A stretch of DNA of 22,650 nt from Gnetum montanum (GCA_015680685.1 MNCI01038293.1:650060-672709); one strand, 5' to 3'; positions 9,406 to 20,355 are shown, counted from the first letter of the stretch. The notes: a model not told the origin generated them from the sequence alone. Translations and numbers: made by a program.

Positions 9406-9629
9406 ATAAATAAAAACTCTTTCTCAAGTTCCTTTACAAAATTAAGAAGGTATAGGATTATTGACTAATGCTTAACACAGCAAACTAACACACTAAAACT
9501 GAGTGCCTAGTTGTATAGATTGACATCATTACAAAATTTGTGGTATCCATGACACAAATTTGAACACCATGATATGACTACTCAAACTAGATGACACATC
9601 CTATGATGGCATGAAGATGGTTAAGAAGA
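9406..9629 (-). other. E2 spacer between extra ORF and 3' LTR
   Basis: About 220 bases of AT-rich sequence separate the end of the extra reading frame from the LTR. No open frame or repeat was recognised. Confidence 0.5.
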
Positions 9630-12486
9630 TTAAACAGTCCTAGGCGGTGAAGGTTCTTGAAGTTTTGAAGGACCTTCACCAGCTTCAACCACATGAGATG
9701 GTTGAGGAGGTTGTGGCTATCCTATTGTGGCTACTACCTTGAACGAAAGGGAAAAAGCATATAATAATGCCTTCATCTTCCCTTCCTTGCTTCGGGGATC
9801 ATTCATCCATGTGACATCACTAATTTTGGATGGAATGGAGATATCCCATGGATAGGACATTAATGGGAACAAATTCTTCATGTTGATGAACCAAGTAGTG
9901 AATTGTTTGTGTTCGACATCTAATGCCTTAACTATGTTTTATAGCTCCTGGTGGTCAGTCATTCTTTTGGCCAGGCTCTCGGTAGTGGATCTATGAATAG
10001 TATATTTTCCCTTGAGATTCATGAGTTTAGCATTTACCATAGCAAGCTTTTGTTTGGTGTCCTTGTGGTGCTTGAACTCAGCCTCATATAATAGGTACAA
10101 GCTAGCACCTAATTTTTGAGTTCTGACTATGGTAGTACAATAGTCAACATAGATAGTTTTGCATATCAGAGGTTGGAAAACTCCATATATTTGGTCATCT
10201 CCTCTATCTACAACCCCTTTAGGTAAAATTTTTCTTTATTATATTAATCAATCCCATCAACAAGGGGCTACCATAATTCACATCCTTATTGGAGTTGCTA
10301 GAGGATCTTGTTCACCTTTTCCTTCACCACTTGAATGTCTTTTTCATGTATTTCCTTCTATAGGCTGACCTAGTGACTATAGCGATTTTTGACTCTCTCA
10401 AATTTGAGATCCTCTAATTTCCAAGTAGCTATTTCTATTGTAGTCTTCTGGAAAAGGGCATGGACCTCCTCCATGGAGAAGTTTCTATTCTCAGTTGTCA
10501 ATATTCTTAACTCTATATTTTCTCTAGTTAGTTACTCATATTATTGATGGATAAAATTAATCAATTGTTGTTTATGTGCATAAATGTTTCACAGGTGATG
10601 ATTTTTTAAGATCACCTGAACATTTTCCTAGTGGGTCAGATTCAAGGCCTTCTGAATTTTATGCTGGGTGGCCTTTGCCAAGGATTAGTAGAACACCATT
10701 ATCTCCATTGCACCCTCAACCCCTTTCAACCTAGTGTGAAGTTTTTCAAGAGCTTCATCTCTTGTCAATGTTGGGTTGAAAAATGCAAGGTTGGCAATTT
10801 GGGCTTTCAGTTCAGCAACTTCTATAGCCAAGTGTTCATTCAGATCCTTAGCTATTTCAAGTTACCCTTTCAAAATAATATTCTTACCCATTGCCTCTAG
10901 TAGCTTCAATTGGGTTGCAATTATACTATTCAAAAGGTCAAAGACATCTTAAAGTAATTTTCTAATTCCTATTAGTCAATCTAGTAGCTGTTCATGTTGT
11001 GCTACACTTAGTTTGCTACTTGTGGTTCCTGCAAATGTCTACACATATTTAAGTACAATGATTTCTAGTACAAATGTTGTAAGGGCATTGAGTATCTCAG
11101 TGATTTTGTTAGCAAACACCTCTATTGCTATTTCTTGCCCTTGGTGTTGCATCATCTTACTTTTACCCCCTCATGCTCTTGTAAGCACAATGAAAAGATC
11201 ATGGCATTCCCAGAAATCTCTGGGAATTTCTACTATTCTAAGAAAGATACCACTACCTGTTTGGTGCTAGGATTTAACCTTACGAACAACTACATTTGTT
11301 GGGTAGAAAAAATGGATCCACCTCCCCCCATTTGGTTGACTGTCTAAGCCATTTTATTCAGGTGGCTCATTGCGAGTTGATACACATATGGGTCTCCATC
11401 ACTCATGCCTGCCTGTTGCTCTTGCTCACTCAAGATCCATTCTCGAAATTCATGCAACCTTTGGGATGTGGCAGCAACATTCATCACGATTTTTTTAGTG
11501 GTATGTGGAGGTGGTGGTTACTACTTCTCTTCTTGGATTATTTTTACAGGAGTTTTATCCTTCATCATCTCCACCTAATTAGCGGTCAAAGAACATTGAA
11601 CAACATCATTAGTATAGTAGGCTATTCATCCCCTTTGACATAGTTTTTTGATGAGGCATGGGATGGGAAGTGCCTTCCTTCCATCTTCATTCTTCTTGAA
11701 CCACTTCTCTATCTTCAAATAAATTAGCTATAGAAGATTAACCAGGAATCTTCCACTCAAAGTGACACATACACTAGTAGAAAAGGTAGTGATCTTGCTA
11801 GGCCTCGTCATGGGATTTAGGTGAAAGGTCATAATCTTGTAATGGATTCTTTCTGTTGGTGTGAGCACACCATACTCCTTATAGTCAACACCATAGCATC
11901 ACTAAACCCATTCCTTTTTAATGTTAATATCAGTCGGCATTTGAATCTTTGCAAGATTTTCCCCAATTTTAGCAATCCAAGTGCCTCTACAATGGCTTAC
12001 ACTACGTAGGACATTGAAATTTCCTTGATCTTGATTGTTGAACTAGCCCGCTTATTGCTCAAAAATAGGAATGTCTCTCCCATATACCGCTCCCTATTGG
12101 AAGTGATAATTGGCCACATGGAAGAGGTCTTCTATTGGTCCTATACCTCTTTAGGTGCTTGCTCCAAGAAAGAACCAAAGTTCAACTCTTTGAGCACTAG
12201 TTTCTAGACCACCCTTGATCTAATTTGGTGTAGGTAGGTTTCCATCAAGGTCACCTCAAAGCTTGCTTGTTGAGCTAGTGCCTCATCCTAGTGGAAATGT
12301 TCTATGCTGTCACCTATTCTTGAATTTGACAAATAGACTCCACTTTAACCTCCTCCCTAAGAGATCCTATAGCATGGGTTGTGATTGATTCTTCTTGGGT
12401 TTGTTCCTGGTCCCTTCCCATTCTTGGCCATTTTTTCCTTGGTTGAGACAATCCTCCTTCTTGTGTGTGTTTGGCATTTGATGCCA
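9630..12486 (-). pseudogene. E2 extra ORF between integrase and 3' LTR, unknown coiled-coil-like protein
   Basis: A long decayed coding region starts with ATG at 12486 (MASNAKHTQEGG) and ends with TAA at 9632-9630, about 950 codons. I do not recognise the family. The N-terminal third (about 12250-11830) reads like a globular domain, with stretches such as WPIITSNRERYMGETF and LKRNGFSDAMVLTI. Next come IEKWFKKNEDGRKALPIPCL and LHEFREWILSEQEQQ. From about 11160 to 9850 it is helical and charged with heptad-like spacing (HLAIEVAELKAQIANL, HHKDTKQKLAMVNAKL), suggesting coiled coil, and it closes with a proline-rich tail (PQPPQPSH). At least three frameshifts (near 12300, 11720 and 11165) and about twenty-five stops break it. 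Most stops sit where Gln or Arg codons would fit. Athila and some Tat elements carry extra frames at this position; homology is not shown here. Confidence 0.6.
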
Positions 12487-14375
12487 TCTGTGGTTACAAC
12501 ACATTTGTGGATTAGTAGATATAATGCGTAACTTAAAATATTTGGATACCTTATCTTGTTAATTAGTTACACTTGGCTATGGTTGGAGATTGATTATTTT
12601 ATTAATTAACTTTTTATTGTAATAATCACCGGAGCTTATTGGAAGGGTTTAATTCCTATAATTTGGTGTTTTAATGTTGATTCCTTAGTTAAACCTTTGT
12701 GGGAGTTAGAAAAATGTCAAAAGATTTTCTATTTAAAAAAAAGGCACATTTGTGGCCCCCACAACTAAGAGCTTCCCTCTAGGAGCTATAAGGACGAAGA
12801 ACAGAGTGATTCAGACAAACGGTTAGGAAGTTATCAGCTCTTGAAGGTTCTGGGCTCTAAAAACTACAAAAACTCCTTGGGTATTTAAGAGTAAATGTGA
12901 AAATGTCAAAGGGGGTCATGCATATATATAGGATTTTTGCACTACGTTGATGGGGTTGTGTATACGAGGCTGCTTATATGCATGGGCTTTGTCAACGAGG
13001 CCCTATTTACGGGGTTTGTAAACAAAAATTCAAATTGTAGTATTTCAAAAAATACAAGTAATTTTTAAATGAATTTGGGGTCTTTTGAGTCATAAAAGCT
13101 AAGAATATGATGAAATCATTGAAGAGGGTGTTTGAAAGCTCAAAAATTCAAAAATTTGATGGAGAATATGTGAATTGAAGAAAATACTTAAAGAAGCATG
13201 CAGTCAGATGGAGAAGATGGATGCATGAAAGATTCTGATTACAATAATGCCTAAGGATGAGGTACTTAATGAACCCAACCAAGAGATATGCAAGTGGCTC
13301 CTCCCATAATAGGCATATGTCCTATTTGCCTTTGCATAACCTCAACCCAAGGAGCCTATGGGTCCCATAGGTGATTAATGATTTATGAAAGTTAAGGACC
13401 AAAACTCGAAAGATTCTACCAAAGAATTCAAGTACATCAGACAAAGACACTGAAGAAAAACATTGACACCAGCAATGAGGTGAGTTATGGGTAGCATGGA
13501 TGGATGATAGAGAAGGTGAAATGGATTTCTGAATTGAGGTCATAAGAAGTTCCTTGTGGATTTGTGTTTAAATGACCTGAGAAGATCCATCCTTAGTCTA
13601 CACAAAAACCAACTACTTTCAATGACTTCACATCACCACTCCAAAACCGTTCTACCTCCTTGAGATACAAGAGTGCTCCCACAGAACAACCATCATTCCT
13701 TAAAGAGAATAAAAGAGAAGTAAGAAGTGAGAGAGAGGCTTAGTTAAAGGGGACCTTCAAGTATGGGTAACATGTCTTTCTAGTCACATAACCAATGCTT
13801 GTAGCTCGTTTATTTGTCCAAGGGATGTGCTTTTAATTTTTACCATTTTATTTTATTTTTATATTTTTTATATTTTATTTTATTGTTATTATTATTATTA
13901 TTTCGGATGGAACCAACACCATGCAAAGACTTATTTAACTTCCTATTTATGGCCAACACAGAATGGTAAGAAATCCATGAAAACACTCATGCACCCAAGT
14001 AAGTAGAAGAGTATAAAGAGTATTGCATCCCCTTGAAGTCACACCTTGTGCAAACCTTTGAATCCTTTATAATTCTAGAAGCCATGAAGTTCACAAATTT
14101 ATTAAAGGTTTATTTAATGAAAAGAACCTCATATTCCCAAAATGAGTAAAACCATAGATTTTTGTGGATGGGTGGATGTTGTGGACTCACTGTTTGTTCC
14201 ATGAAAAAGAAACCATGCCTTAGTCATCGATACAAAAATTCAAAAATAGAAACTCGACATTAGCAAACAAAAACATTAAGCACAAACCACCATTAACAAT
14301 AGCTATAGCTATAGCACCGTGGATAAAGTAAAATATATAAGATAGTCTAAAATATTCAAGAAAAATTTAAATGTA
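12487..14375 (-). other. E2 spacer between integrase end and extra ORF
   Basis: About 1.9 kb without a convincing frame. At 12937-13020 there are repeats similar to those in the U3 of the E2 LTR (compare 12935-12967 with 9310-9345, both starting cactaYgttga), with TATA-like TATATATA at about 12919-12926. Simple sequence lies at 13838-13880 (TTTTA-rich) and 13882-13902 (ATT repeats), and a (TAGCTA) run at about 14299-14314. The open frame at 13322-13543 shows no recognisable feature. Long spacers here are known in Tat/Athila-type elements. Confidence 0.5.
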
Positions 14376-14632
14376 CTAATGATGGCATAAAACAAAAAAT
14401 GGTGTAAAATAGGAAAAAAATTTTAAAATCAAAAAGGTGTAAAATAAACAATTTACAAAAAAAAAAACAAAAAATAGAAAAATTGAAGAGCCACATATAT
14501 GATTAGCATGGATGGCCATCTCCCCCACTACTGAGTTGAAAGGAGGAGATCTGAAAAATTGAGTGAGGTTGTCCATTTATTAAGGAGTTTCTTCCACTAC
14601 CTTGCATGGGTTCATGGAAAGGTTCATGGAAA
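14376..14632 (-). repeat. E2 post-integrase T-rich segment
   Basis: Read on the - strand this is the counterpart of 8351-8577: a frame starting MDNLTQFF at 14576 and then a T-rich stretch with TTTTACACC-like motifs. A 12-base tandem duplication (ggttcatggaaa, 14609-14632) lies at the start. It links E2 to E1 as copies of one family. Confidence 0.6.
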
Positions 14633-15145
14633 GGTTTGACTAGCTACCTTTTGTCCAGGCTCTTAAGTTTGTAGATTAACATGGTCCCATAAGGAAAGAT
14701 TTCATAAATGATGTAAGACCCTTTCCATAATGTCTAGAACTTAGTTCATTTAGGTATGTATGTGGAGTTCTAGTAGAGAACCTTATCTCCTTATTGAAAT
14801 TTTACTTTCTATATTCTAAAGTCATAACACTTTTTGTTGAATGCCTTGTGCACTTCATTCAAGGATAGGGCTACCAATCGATTTTCATCTAGCACATTCA
14901 GGTTGATTGATCTTTCTTTTTGTACTAGGCTAAAGTCAAGGTTCAAGTCACAAGTTGTTGAAAATGTACGAAGCTCAAATTTGATAAGTAGAGTTGGTAA
15001 TTTTTTATATACTAGCTCATAGGGAGAGTAGCCTATAGGAAGTTTCCATGTTGAGTAGTATGCCCAGAGAGCACCGTTTAATTTTGTGCTCCAGTCTCGT
15101 CTATATTTGCTAACAGTTCTTGCTAGGATCTTTGTGATCTCGTAG
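14633..15145 (-). pseudogene. E2 integrase C-terminal region
   Basis: On the - strand the frame reads EITKILARTVSKYRRDWS (start about 15145), GALWAYYSTWK, GYSPYELV, then DENRLVAL, HKAFNKK and TLWKGSYIIYEIF. These match the corresponding part of E1 at 7815-8340, at roughly three-quarters nucleotide identity by eye. Unlike E1, the Trp of RRDWS is intact, whereas E1 has a stop there. Five or more stops lie near the C-terminus. Everything upstream (gag to integrase core) is missing: similarity ends abruptly at about 15145. The fragment would be the DNA-binding tail of integrase. Confidence 0.8.
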
Positions 15146-16610
15146 AGGAATGGTTAAAAATTCAAAGAAATCATCAAGATAATAAATAGTTATAATTGAA
15201 TCCAATCAAATTCCATACTTATGCCTATCACTCATAAGCAAAATTATAAACCTTTATCCTAACTTCTAATCATAAGTTTAGAATAAGGATTTATAATTTG
15301 AAGATCACAAAGGAGGCTTCCCTAAATTGCAATCCTGCATTGCTATCTCCACAACGCAGCAATTTTGATTATGAATTATAAGAATTGCCACAAGGCTCAA
15401 CAAATCTTCAACAAAAATCTCAAGAATAATTCATTCCAATGTGATGTGAAATTTACTTGTATCCACTCCTTCTTCCTGTTTTACATGTAATTATAATCTC
15501 ATTAATATATAATAATACATTGTACTAGTTAAACTAAAATTAAAATAAACTAAACCACACTAATTAACTAATCATAAAATAATAATAAACTAATATTTAC
15601 AACTTACATAAACAAATAAAATGATCATTAAATAGATAATTAACTATATAAAATATAGAATGAAATTAATTAAAATGTATAAATTTGACAAAAATACTTA
15701 TTAAAATTGAACAAATTTTTTGGGTTCAACATAGCTCTCGACTAGCCTATGGTCAGTGCCTGATTATAAAGGCGAAAATAAAACATTGATATATACATAA
15801 AATTATACTACTGTTATTCCAAGATATATGTTTTAGGCTAACACATTAATTAAATTTGTTCATTAAGCAAATGTTTATTCACTAATTATGTATTAAGTAT
15901 GTATATATGATTATCCTCTTTTTTATGATAAATTCCTATTCTTAGATATGAGTCCACATATAACTTGATTAGGAAGGACCTACCTAGGATTGCTTGAGCA
16001 TAACGTTGCCTCATAAGGTTTGCTTCATTAGGTGTAAGAATGTCTTATAACCTCAAGGTTTAAACCTCTTCTATGATTTAAGGATCCGAGATGCATTACT
16101 TACATTTAACTCATTCCCTAACTTGTTCTTGGTTCAGCTTTCAATTTGGTTATACCCTACTATCANAAAGAATATACCAAAAGCAAGAATTTCCTTAGGT
16201 TTTATATATCCAAACTAAGAGGGAACCAAAGGAAATGGGTGAACAAGTGTTAGTATCCATCATTGGCTACCATAGTAAGGATCTCGACCACTAACACCTA
16301 TGGAAGATATGATGGAAAACATAAAGAAAACCCATGTACAAAAGTACCACTAGTCAAATAAGATGATCATGTAGAATAAAAATGGAATGATAACTCAAAA
16401 ATAAAAAAGAGGAATATCAAAAGGTAAAAATTAGGTAACTAAAAGAAAACAATAATATGAGAAGTGCAAAACAAAAACAAAGAAAAACAATAGTCTAAAA
16501 AGTACAAAGAAACATAAGTAAAGTAATTAAATAACAAAGTAGAAGGAATGATTAGAGGTGAAAATGTTCATTAAGATACCAACTGTGGATGAGTGATTCC
16601 TTCGCTGCCA
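15146..16610. other. AT-rich unassigned sequence
   Basis: Nearly 1.5 kb of AT-rich DNA without a gene that I can support. Features seen are a hairpin at 15241-15299, a very AT-rich part at 15480-15720, and an ambiguous base (n) at 16166. Parts may be decayed retroelement leader or LTR sequence, but I found no match to the other elements of the window. Confidence 0.5.
15241..15299. repeat. Short inverted repeat (hairpin)
   Basis: Left arm 15241-15265 (aaattataaacc...) and right arm 15274-15299 pair with few mismatches around an 8-base loop. It could be a small foldback remnant or chance structure in AT-rich DNA. Confidence 0.5.
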
Positions 16611-17416
16611 ATGTTATACCTAAGTTCTAAGGTAGTGGCATCAAGAATAGATTGATAATTAGTGCTTAACGCTTAAACACTCTGCTTACAGAAGGGGGTT
16701 CTTGTAGGATGCTTGAAATTCTGAGCTTAGAGCATCATCCCAACTGTAAGGTTCTTGTGGGAGTGGGGCTCAACTCATAATTGAAGGTTCTTGTGGGGTC
16801 ATTTTTCTTGTTATTTTTTTTCCAATTATTTCTTGCATTGGATCTTATCTTGTTGGTCTCTTTTTTTCATAATTTTTTTTCTTTTTTTTGTCTCTTTTTT
16901 CTATCTATTTTTTTTTTGTTACAAGAAATTCAATATCTGACAGGCTTCAATCATGAGGTCCTTGTGGGAGCCAATTTCATTTTATAAGAGTTACTTACAT
17001 GGCTTAATATAGATAGATGTCTTTCACTACTGAAGAAACAAGGTCCAATATAACACATCCTTTCCACCGTAGTGACTCATCCAAGTAAGTATTTAATAGA
17101 AATCAAATACCAATAAACATTACCTTAAACTAAGCTATGTAGCCACCTTAACTTATGAACAATGTATTTAAAGAATACTATTTAAAAAAAATGAAATTTG
17201 TTATGTGTAAGACACTTATTAGTCTAAGGCTCACCCTTAATTGGATTTTGGGTTTAAATCTACCTATTTCAAGGTAGGAGGAGTTGTTCTTCTCCCTTAC
17301 ATTCCAGACATGATGCTACTGAATTCTTCATAGTCCCAACTCACAATAAAATGTCCTATTGACCTCTACATTTTTTAAGGTAAAATTTGTAGAGTGAATA
17401 TAATTCTTTTATTAAT
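16611..17416. other. Unassigned sequence downstream of E3 integrase
   Basis: About 800 bases that should include the 3' end of element E3 on the - strand, possibly its LTR, but no LTR edge could be confirmed. Four copies of a GGTTCTTGTGGG-like motif occur at about 16696, 16750, 16786 and 16957, and a T-rich tract fills 16800-16920. The open frame across the T-rich tract is low complexity and not a convincing gene. Confidence 0.45.
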
Positions 17417-17963
17417 TTATTCAATGATGAAAGAGTCTAGTTTAGGGGTATAGTTAAGAGCTATGACTTCTAATGAATGGTTTTCATGTAATTCATTTGT
17501 AGTGGGATAAGTTGGATCACTTAGCTCTATTAATTCATCTTCTCTAGGTTCCTCAATGTGGTGTTGATGATATAACTTAAGTCGTTGACCATTGTCTAGG
17601 AACATTGTTGAGGAATCATTAATAGGTGATATGAGGACACTTCCATTATCATGGGGTTGAATAACTAAATAAGGGTCTTTCCACCTAGTTGATAATTTCC
17701 CTAGAAATTTATCTAGTCTCATATTATAAAGTAAAAATTTATCACCTATGGAAATTTTTTTAAAAAAAATACTCTTATCGTGTAATGTTTTCATTTGTCT
17801 TTTTACAATTCTTTGCTTGTTCAAAGCATGTAGCCTCATTTCATCAAGTTCATGAAGTTGATTAATTCTAAAAGTTTAGTTCATACCTTCATCAAAATTA
17901 AGTTGTTGGGCTAATTGTAAGGATTGATATTTCAGTTTGACTGGTAATAAACATAACTTACCA
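17417..17963 (-). pseudogene. E3 integrase C-terminal part
   Basis: On the - strand the frame begins at the insertion edge (17963) with LCLLPVKLKY, continues through RINQLHELDEMRLHAL and then IGDKFLLYNMRLDKFLGKL, STRWKDPYLV and NGQRLKLYHQHH, ending at 17417. These are the standard motifs of the C-terminal region of plant Gypsy integrase (GDKVLLYNSRLK-like, FPGKLKSRW-like, NGQRLKPY-like). One stop (17877-17879) interrupts it; otherwise it is open for 140 codons. The upstream half of the same protein lies 4 kb away at 22019-22200. E3 belongs to a different family from E1 and E2, judged by sequence. Confidence 0.85.
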
Positions 17964-17970
17964 CTAGCTT

Positions 17971-17995
17971 TATATATATATATATATATATATAT
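17971..17995. repeat. TA microsatellite
   Basis: Uninterrupted TA repeat directly left of the foldback element; a second TA-rich tract (18378-18399) lies directly right of it. Confidence 0.9.
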
Positions 17996-18375
17996 TGGTT
18001 GAGATGATTTTAAAAAAATGATATTAACCAAGCCTGACTACTGGACAAGGTAACAAGATAACTAAAAACAAAATCACTCATCCCTCCTCTATTTCTCTAC
18101 CTCTTACCCAATTTAGTTTTACCCTCTCGATCAAGTTTTCTCTTTCATTCTTTGTTCATGGCATTTTTGAGAAATAAATCTCTTGCATAAATAATGCTCC
18201 AAAATGCCATGAACAGACAAAGAAAGATCAAACTTGACCAATAGGGTAAAACTAAATTGGGTAAGTGGTAGAAAAACATAGGGATGAGTGATTCCGTTTT
18301 TAGTTATCTTATTACCTCGTCCAGTAGTTGGGCTTAGTTAACATCATTTTTTTAAAAGAAAATCATCTTGGCCAA
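17996..18375. mobile_element. 380-bp foldback (MITE-like) element in a TA tract
   Basis: The sequence is an almost complete palindrome. The left arm (17996-18168, starting TTGGTTGAGATGATTTT) pairs with the right arm (18201-18375, ending AAAATCATCTTGGCCAA), leaving a loop of about 32 bases. Mismatches are scattered and few. TA-rich sequence flanks both ends, so insertion into a TA microsatellite, or a TA target duplication that expanded, are both possible. It has no coding capacity and would be mobilised by a transposase made elsewhere. Transcribed, it would form a long hairpin RNA. Confidence 0.7.
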
Positions 18376-18692
18376 TTTATATATACATATATATATATCT
18401 AAGTTAGTGGAGCGGTTTCTCGGGCTATGAGTAGAATTTAATTTTTTTTATTTTTTAAGTTATCATCACTATTTGGATTCCAAATAATATATACTAGTAA
18501 ACATAAATTGGTTAAAATAAAAGTTTATATATTTCATATATGTTGATGAAGGAATACATTGCATAATTATTGCAACAAACATTACAGAGCTATATAATAG
18601 GATTGAGCATAAGGCAAAATACTATAATAAGTTTGAACTTAATATGCCTAATTCTCCAACTAAGCAAAACAAACTTTTTGTGCAATTCTACT

Positions 18693-19136
18693 TTAGAGAT
18701 ATTTATCTGAAATCTTTCTGTATCTTTGCACATAAAAAGGAGGATGAATCTTTAAAGAATCAATGATCTTGACTCCAGATAATATAACAAACGTTAGACC
18801 CATAACTTCTCTCAAACCAATGTGAATAGTAGCCTTATCTAGTGTTATTCCTTGAGATTTATGAATAGTCATGGCCCATGCCAATCATAATGGTGATTGA
18901 CAAGATGCTCCTTAGGCCATAGGTACAATTGGCACATGATGAAGATTACCATTATCAAAGGCACATCCGATGTAGGAGTCAAAATCAACAATAACGTATA
19001 ATGGTAATGCAGGTGGCTATTTACCTTAAGAATACATAATATTGTGAATCATGCCAAGTGTACCATTCAGCAATCATGCTTTAGGCCAAAGGTTAACTAT
19101 AAGCATTACCCTTGCACCTTCACATATAAGTAGAGA
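18693..19136 (-). pseudogene. PIF1-like (Helitron-type) helicase, C-terminal fragment
   Basis: Read from 19136 downwards in one frame, the motifs are CEGARVMLIVNLW, LLNGTLGMIHNIMYS, PPALPLYVIVDFDSYIG, VPIVPM, LAWAMTIHKSQGITLDKA (18884-18831) and GLTFVILSGVK. This is the order in the last 150 residues of PIF1 helicases carried by Helitrons and relatives: the GARVM-NG pair, the motif V region (TIHKSQG) and motif VI. In motif VI the usual SRV reads SGV, so the arginine expected to contact ATP is lost. Five stops (two in LYS-GK-PPA, others after WPKA, PMA and SPL) break the frame, but no frameshift was seen. The N-terminal Walker motifs were not found upstream. In Helitrons this helicase unwinds the donor strand. 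Confidence 0.8.
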
Positions 19137-19143
19137 TTACATT

Positions 19144-19215
19144 ACTTGTTGCAGTAGATAGTTGTTGCACTACTTATTGCAGTAGATGGTTGTTGTTGTT
19201 GATCTTGAAGAAAGT
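19144..19215. repeat. 28-bp tandem duplication and GTT repeats
   Basis: Two copies of a 28-base unit (acttRttgcagtagatRgttg...) lie at 19144-19171 and 19172-19199, followed by GTT repeats to about 19200. They sit just upstream of the recognised helicase fragment. Confidence 0.65.
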
Positions 19216-19540
19216 GTTCTTCACCTTCTCTATTGGGACTAATAGCAATAGAATCCATGTTTCTAAAAATGCATGAATTCCAAATAGCACCTCTTAATCT
19301 TGTAACACGATGCCTAATTTCAATATCTTTACATACTGCATCAAACCGTAACCATCATCACCTTAACTGTTGCCATGATCATAACTATCATTGTAACCAT
19401 AATCATCATTGTTTATAATAATAACAAATATTCATTATTACTATAATCATAACCATCACCATTTATAATAATAATAAAATTTAATATTACCCACCATTTA
19501 GAATAATAAATATTCATTATTACCCACGTTGGGCCCTACA

Positions 19541-19799
19541 CATGAGGGAATATGAAGAGATGAATGGGGAGCCCAAGGATCGAGGGGCGTCAATTGAATA
19601 GAGATTCAGCTCCCCTATAGTGACTCTTTGGCTCCCTTGCACATGGTGCATGCATGTAAGGGAATACAAAGAGATGACTGGAAAGCTCAGGGGTTAGGGG
19701 GCATTAATTAAGTAGAGATTCAACTCCCCTACACTGATTCTTTAGCTCCCATGCATGTGGTGCAGGCAGGTGAGGGAATACGAAGAGATCAAACTAAAT
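19541..19799. repeat. 114-bp tandem repeat, two full copies and a partial third
   Basis: Copies begin at about 19541, 19655 and 19769 with (t/a)gagggaatayRaagagat. The period is 114 bases, measured at the gggaa of each copy (19546, 19660 and 19774). Units contain cttgcacatggtgcatg-like and GCTCCCCTATAGTGACTCTTTGGCT motifs. The last motif recurs alone at 20356-20380. Confidence 0.8.
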
Positions 19800-20355
19800 T
19801 GGCACTGCAACATATATTTGTAATGCATATTCATTAGTGGAGATATAAAATATCATGTTACAAATGCATAAATAATGTTATTATTATATCATGGGCTTTT
19901 GTATATTGACATTATTGTTACAATGCACAAGATATGAATGATGCTAACACCTCATTCATAATTATTATATTATAATTATTGTGGAATCCAATAAATGTTA
20001 TGAGATTATTATAATTAGAGCAATAATCCATAATTATAATTTGAGATATTATGGATTATAAGATTCATTTGAACGGTAAACATTTCATAATAAATAAAGC
20101 CAAGATATGATGAAATATTACTCATAATCCATAACTTTAAAAATATTATTTATTCATTCATAATGCTAACCCATAATGATTATACCATGGTTAGCATTAT
20201 CCATAAGATATATATAATGAAATGATTATAAATAACCAAATTTATTTATGATGAAATGTTTATAATCATTATATATAATCATTTGTGTTTATGATTATAA
20301 ATGTATCATTATATATAACCGAGATTATGAATAACCGAGATAAATATAATCATTG
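19800..20355. other. Very AT-rich domain
   Basis: About 550 bases dominated by short ATAAT, TTATAATC and CATAATCC words in both orientations, with inverted repeats such as AATGCTAACC (20162-20171) facing GGTTAGCATT (20189-20198). No gene is visible. It lies between the tandem array and the isolated copy of a repeat-unit motif. Confidence 0.6.

Noticed and set aside
10159-12207. Series of + strand open frames between 10159 and 12207
   Set aside because: They are antisense to the decayed extra ORF on the - strand, which has coherent helical and charged composition.
13322-13543. 73-residue open frame on the - strand in the E2 spacer
   Set aside because: No recognisable motif, and no evidence of conservation in E1.
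15720-15775. SINE-like A and B boxes (GGTTCAACA, GACTAGCC)
   Set aside because: Box sequences and spacing deviate too much from a tRNA-type promoter, and no poly(A) or target duplication was seen.
16166-16166. Ambiguous base n
   Set aside because: A single undetermined base in the assembly, with no biological meaning by itself.
16570-16615. LTR end and primer binding site on the - strand (…CA followed by TTGGCAGCGAAGG) with a T-rich leader
   Set aside because: The sequence does not match the 3' end of a plant tRNA that I know, and no paired LTR is visible in the window.
16781-16987. 68-residue open frame rich in Phe and Leu
   Set aside because: It is a translation of the T-rich tract and is low complexity only.
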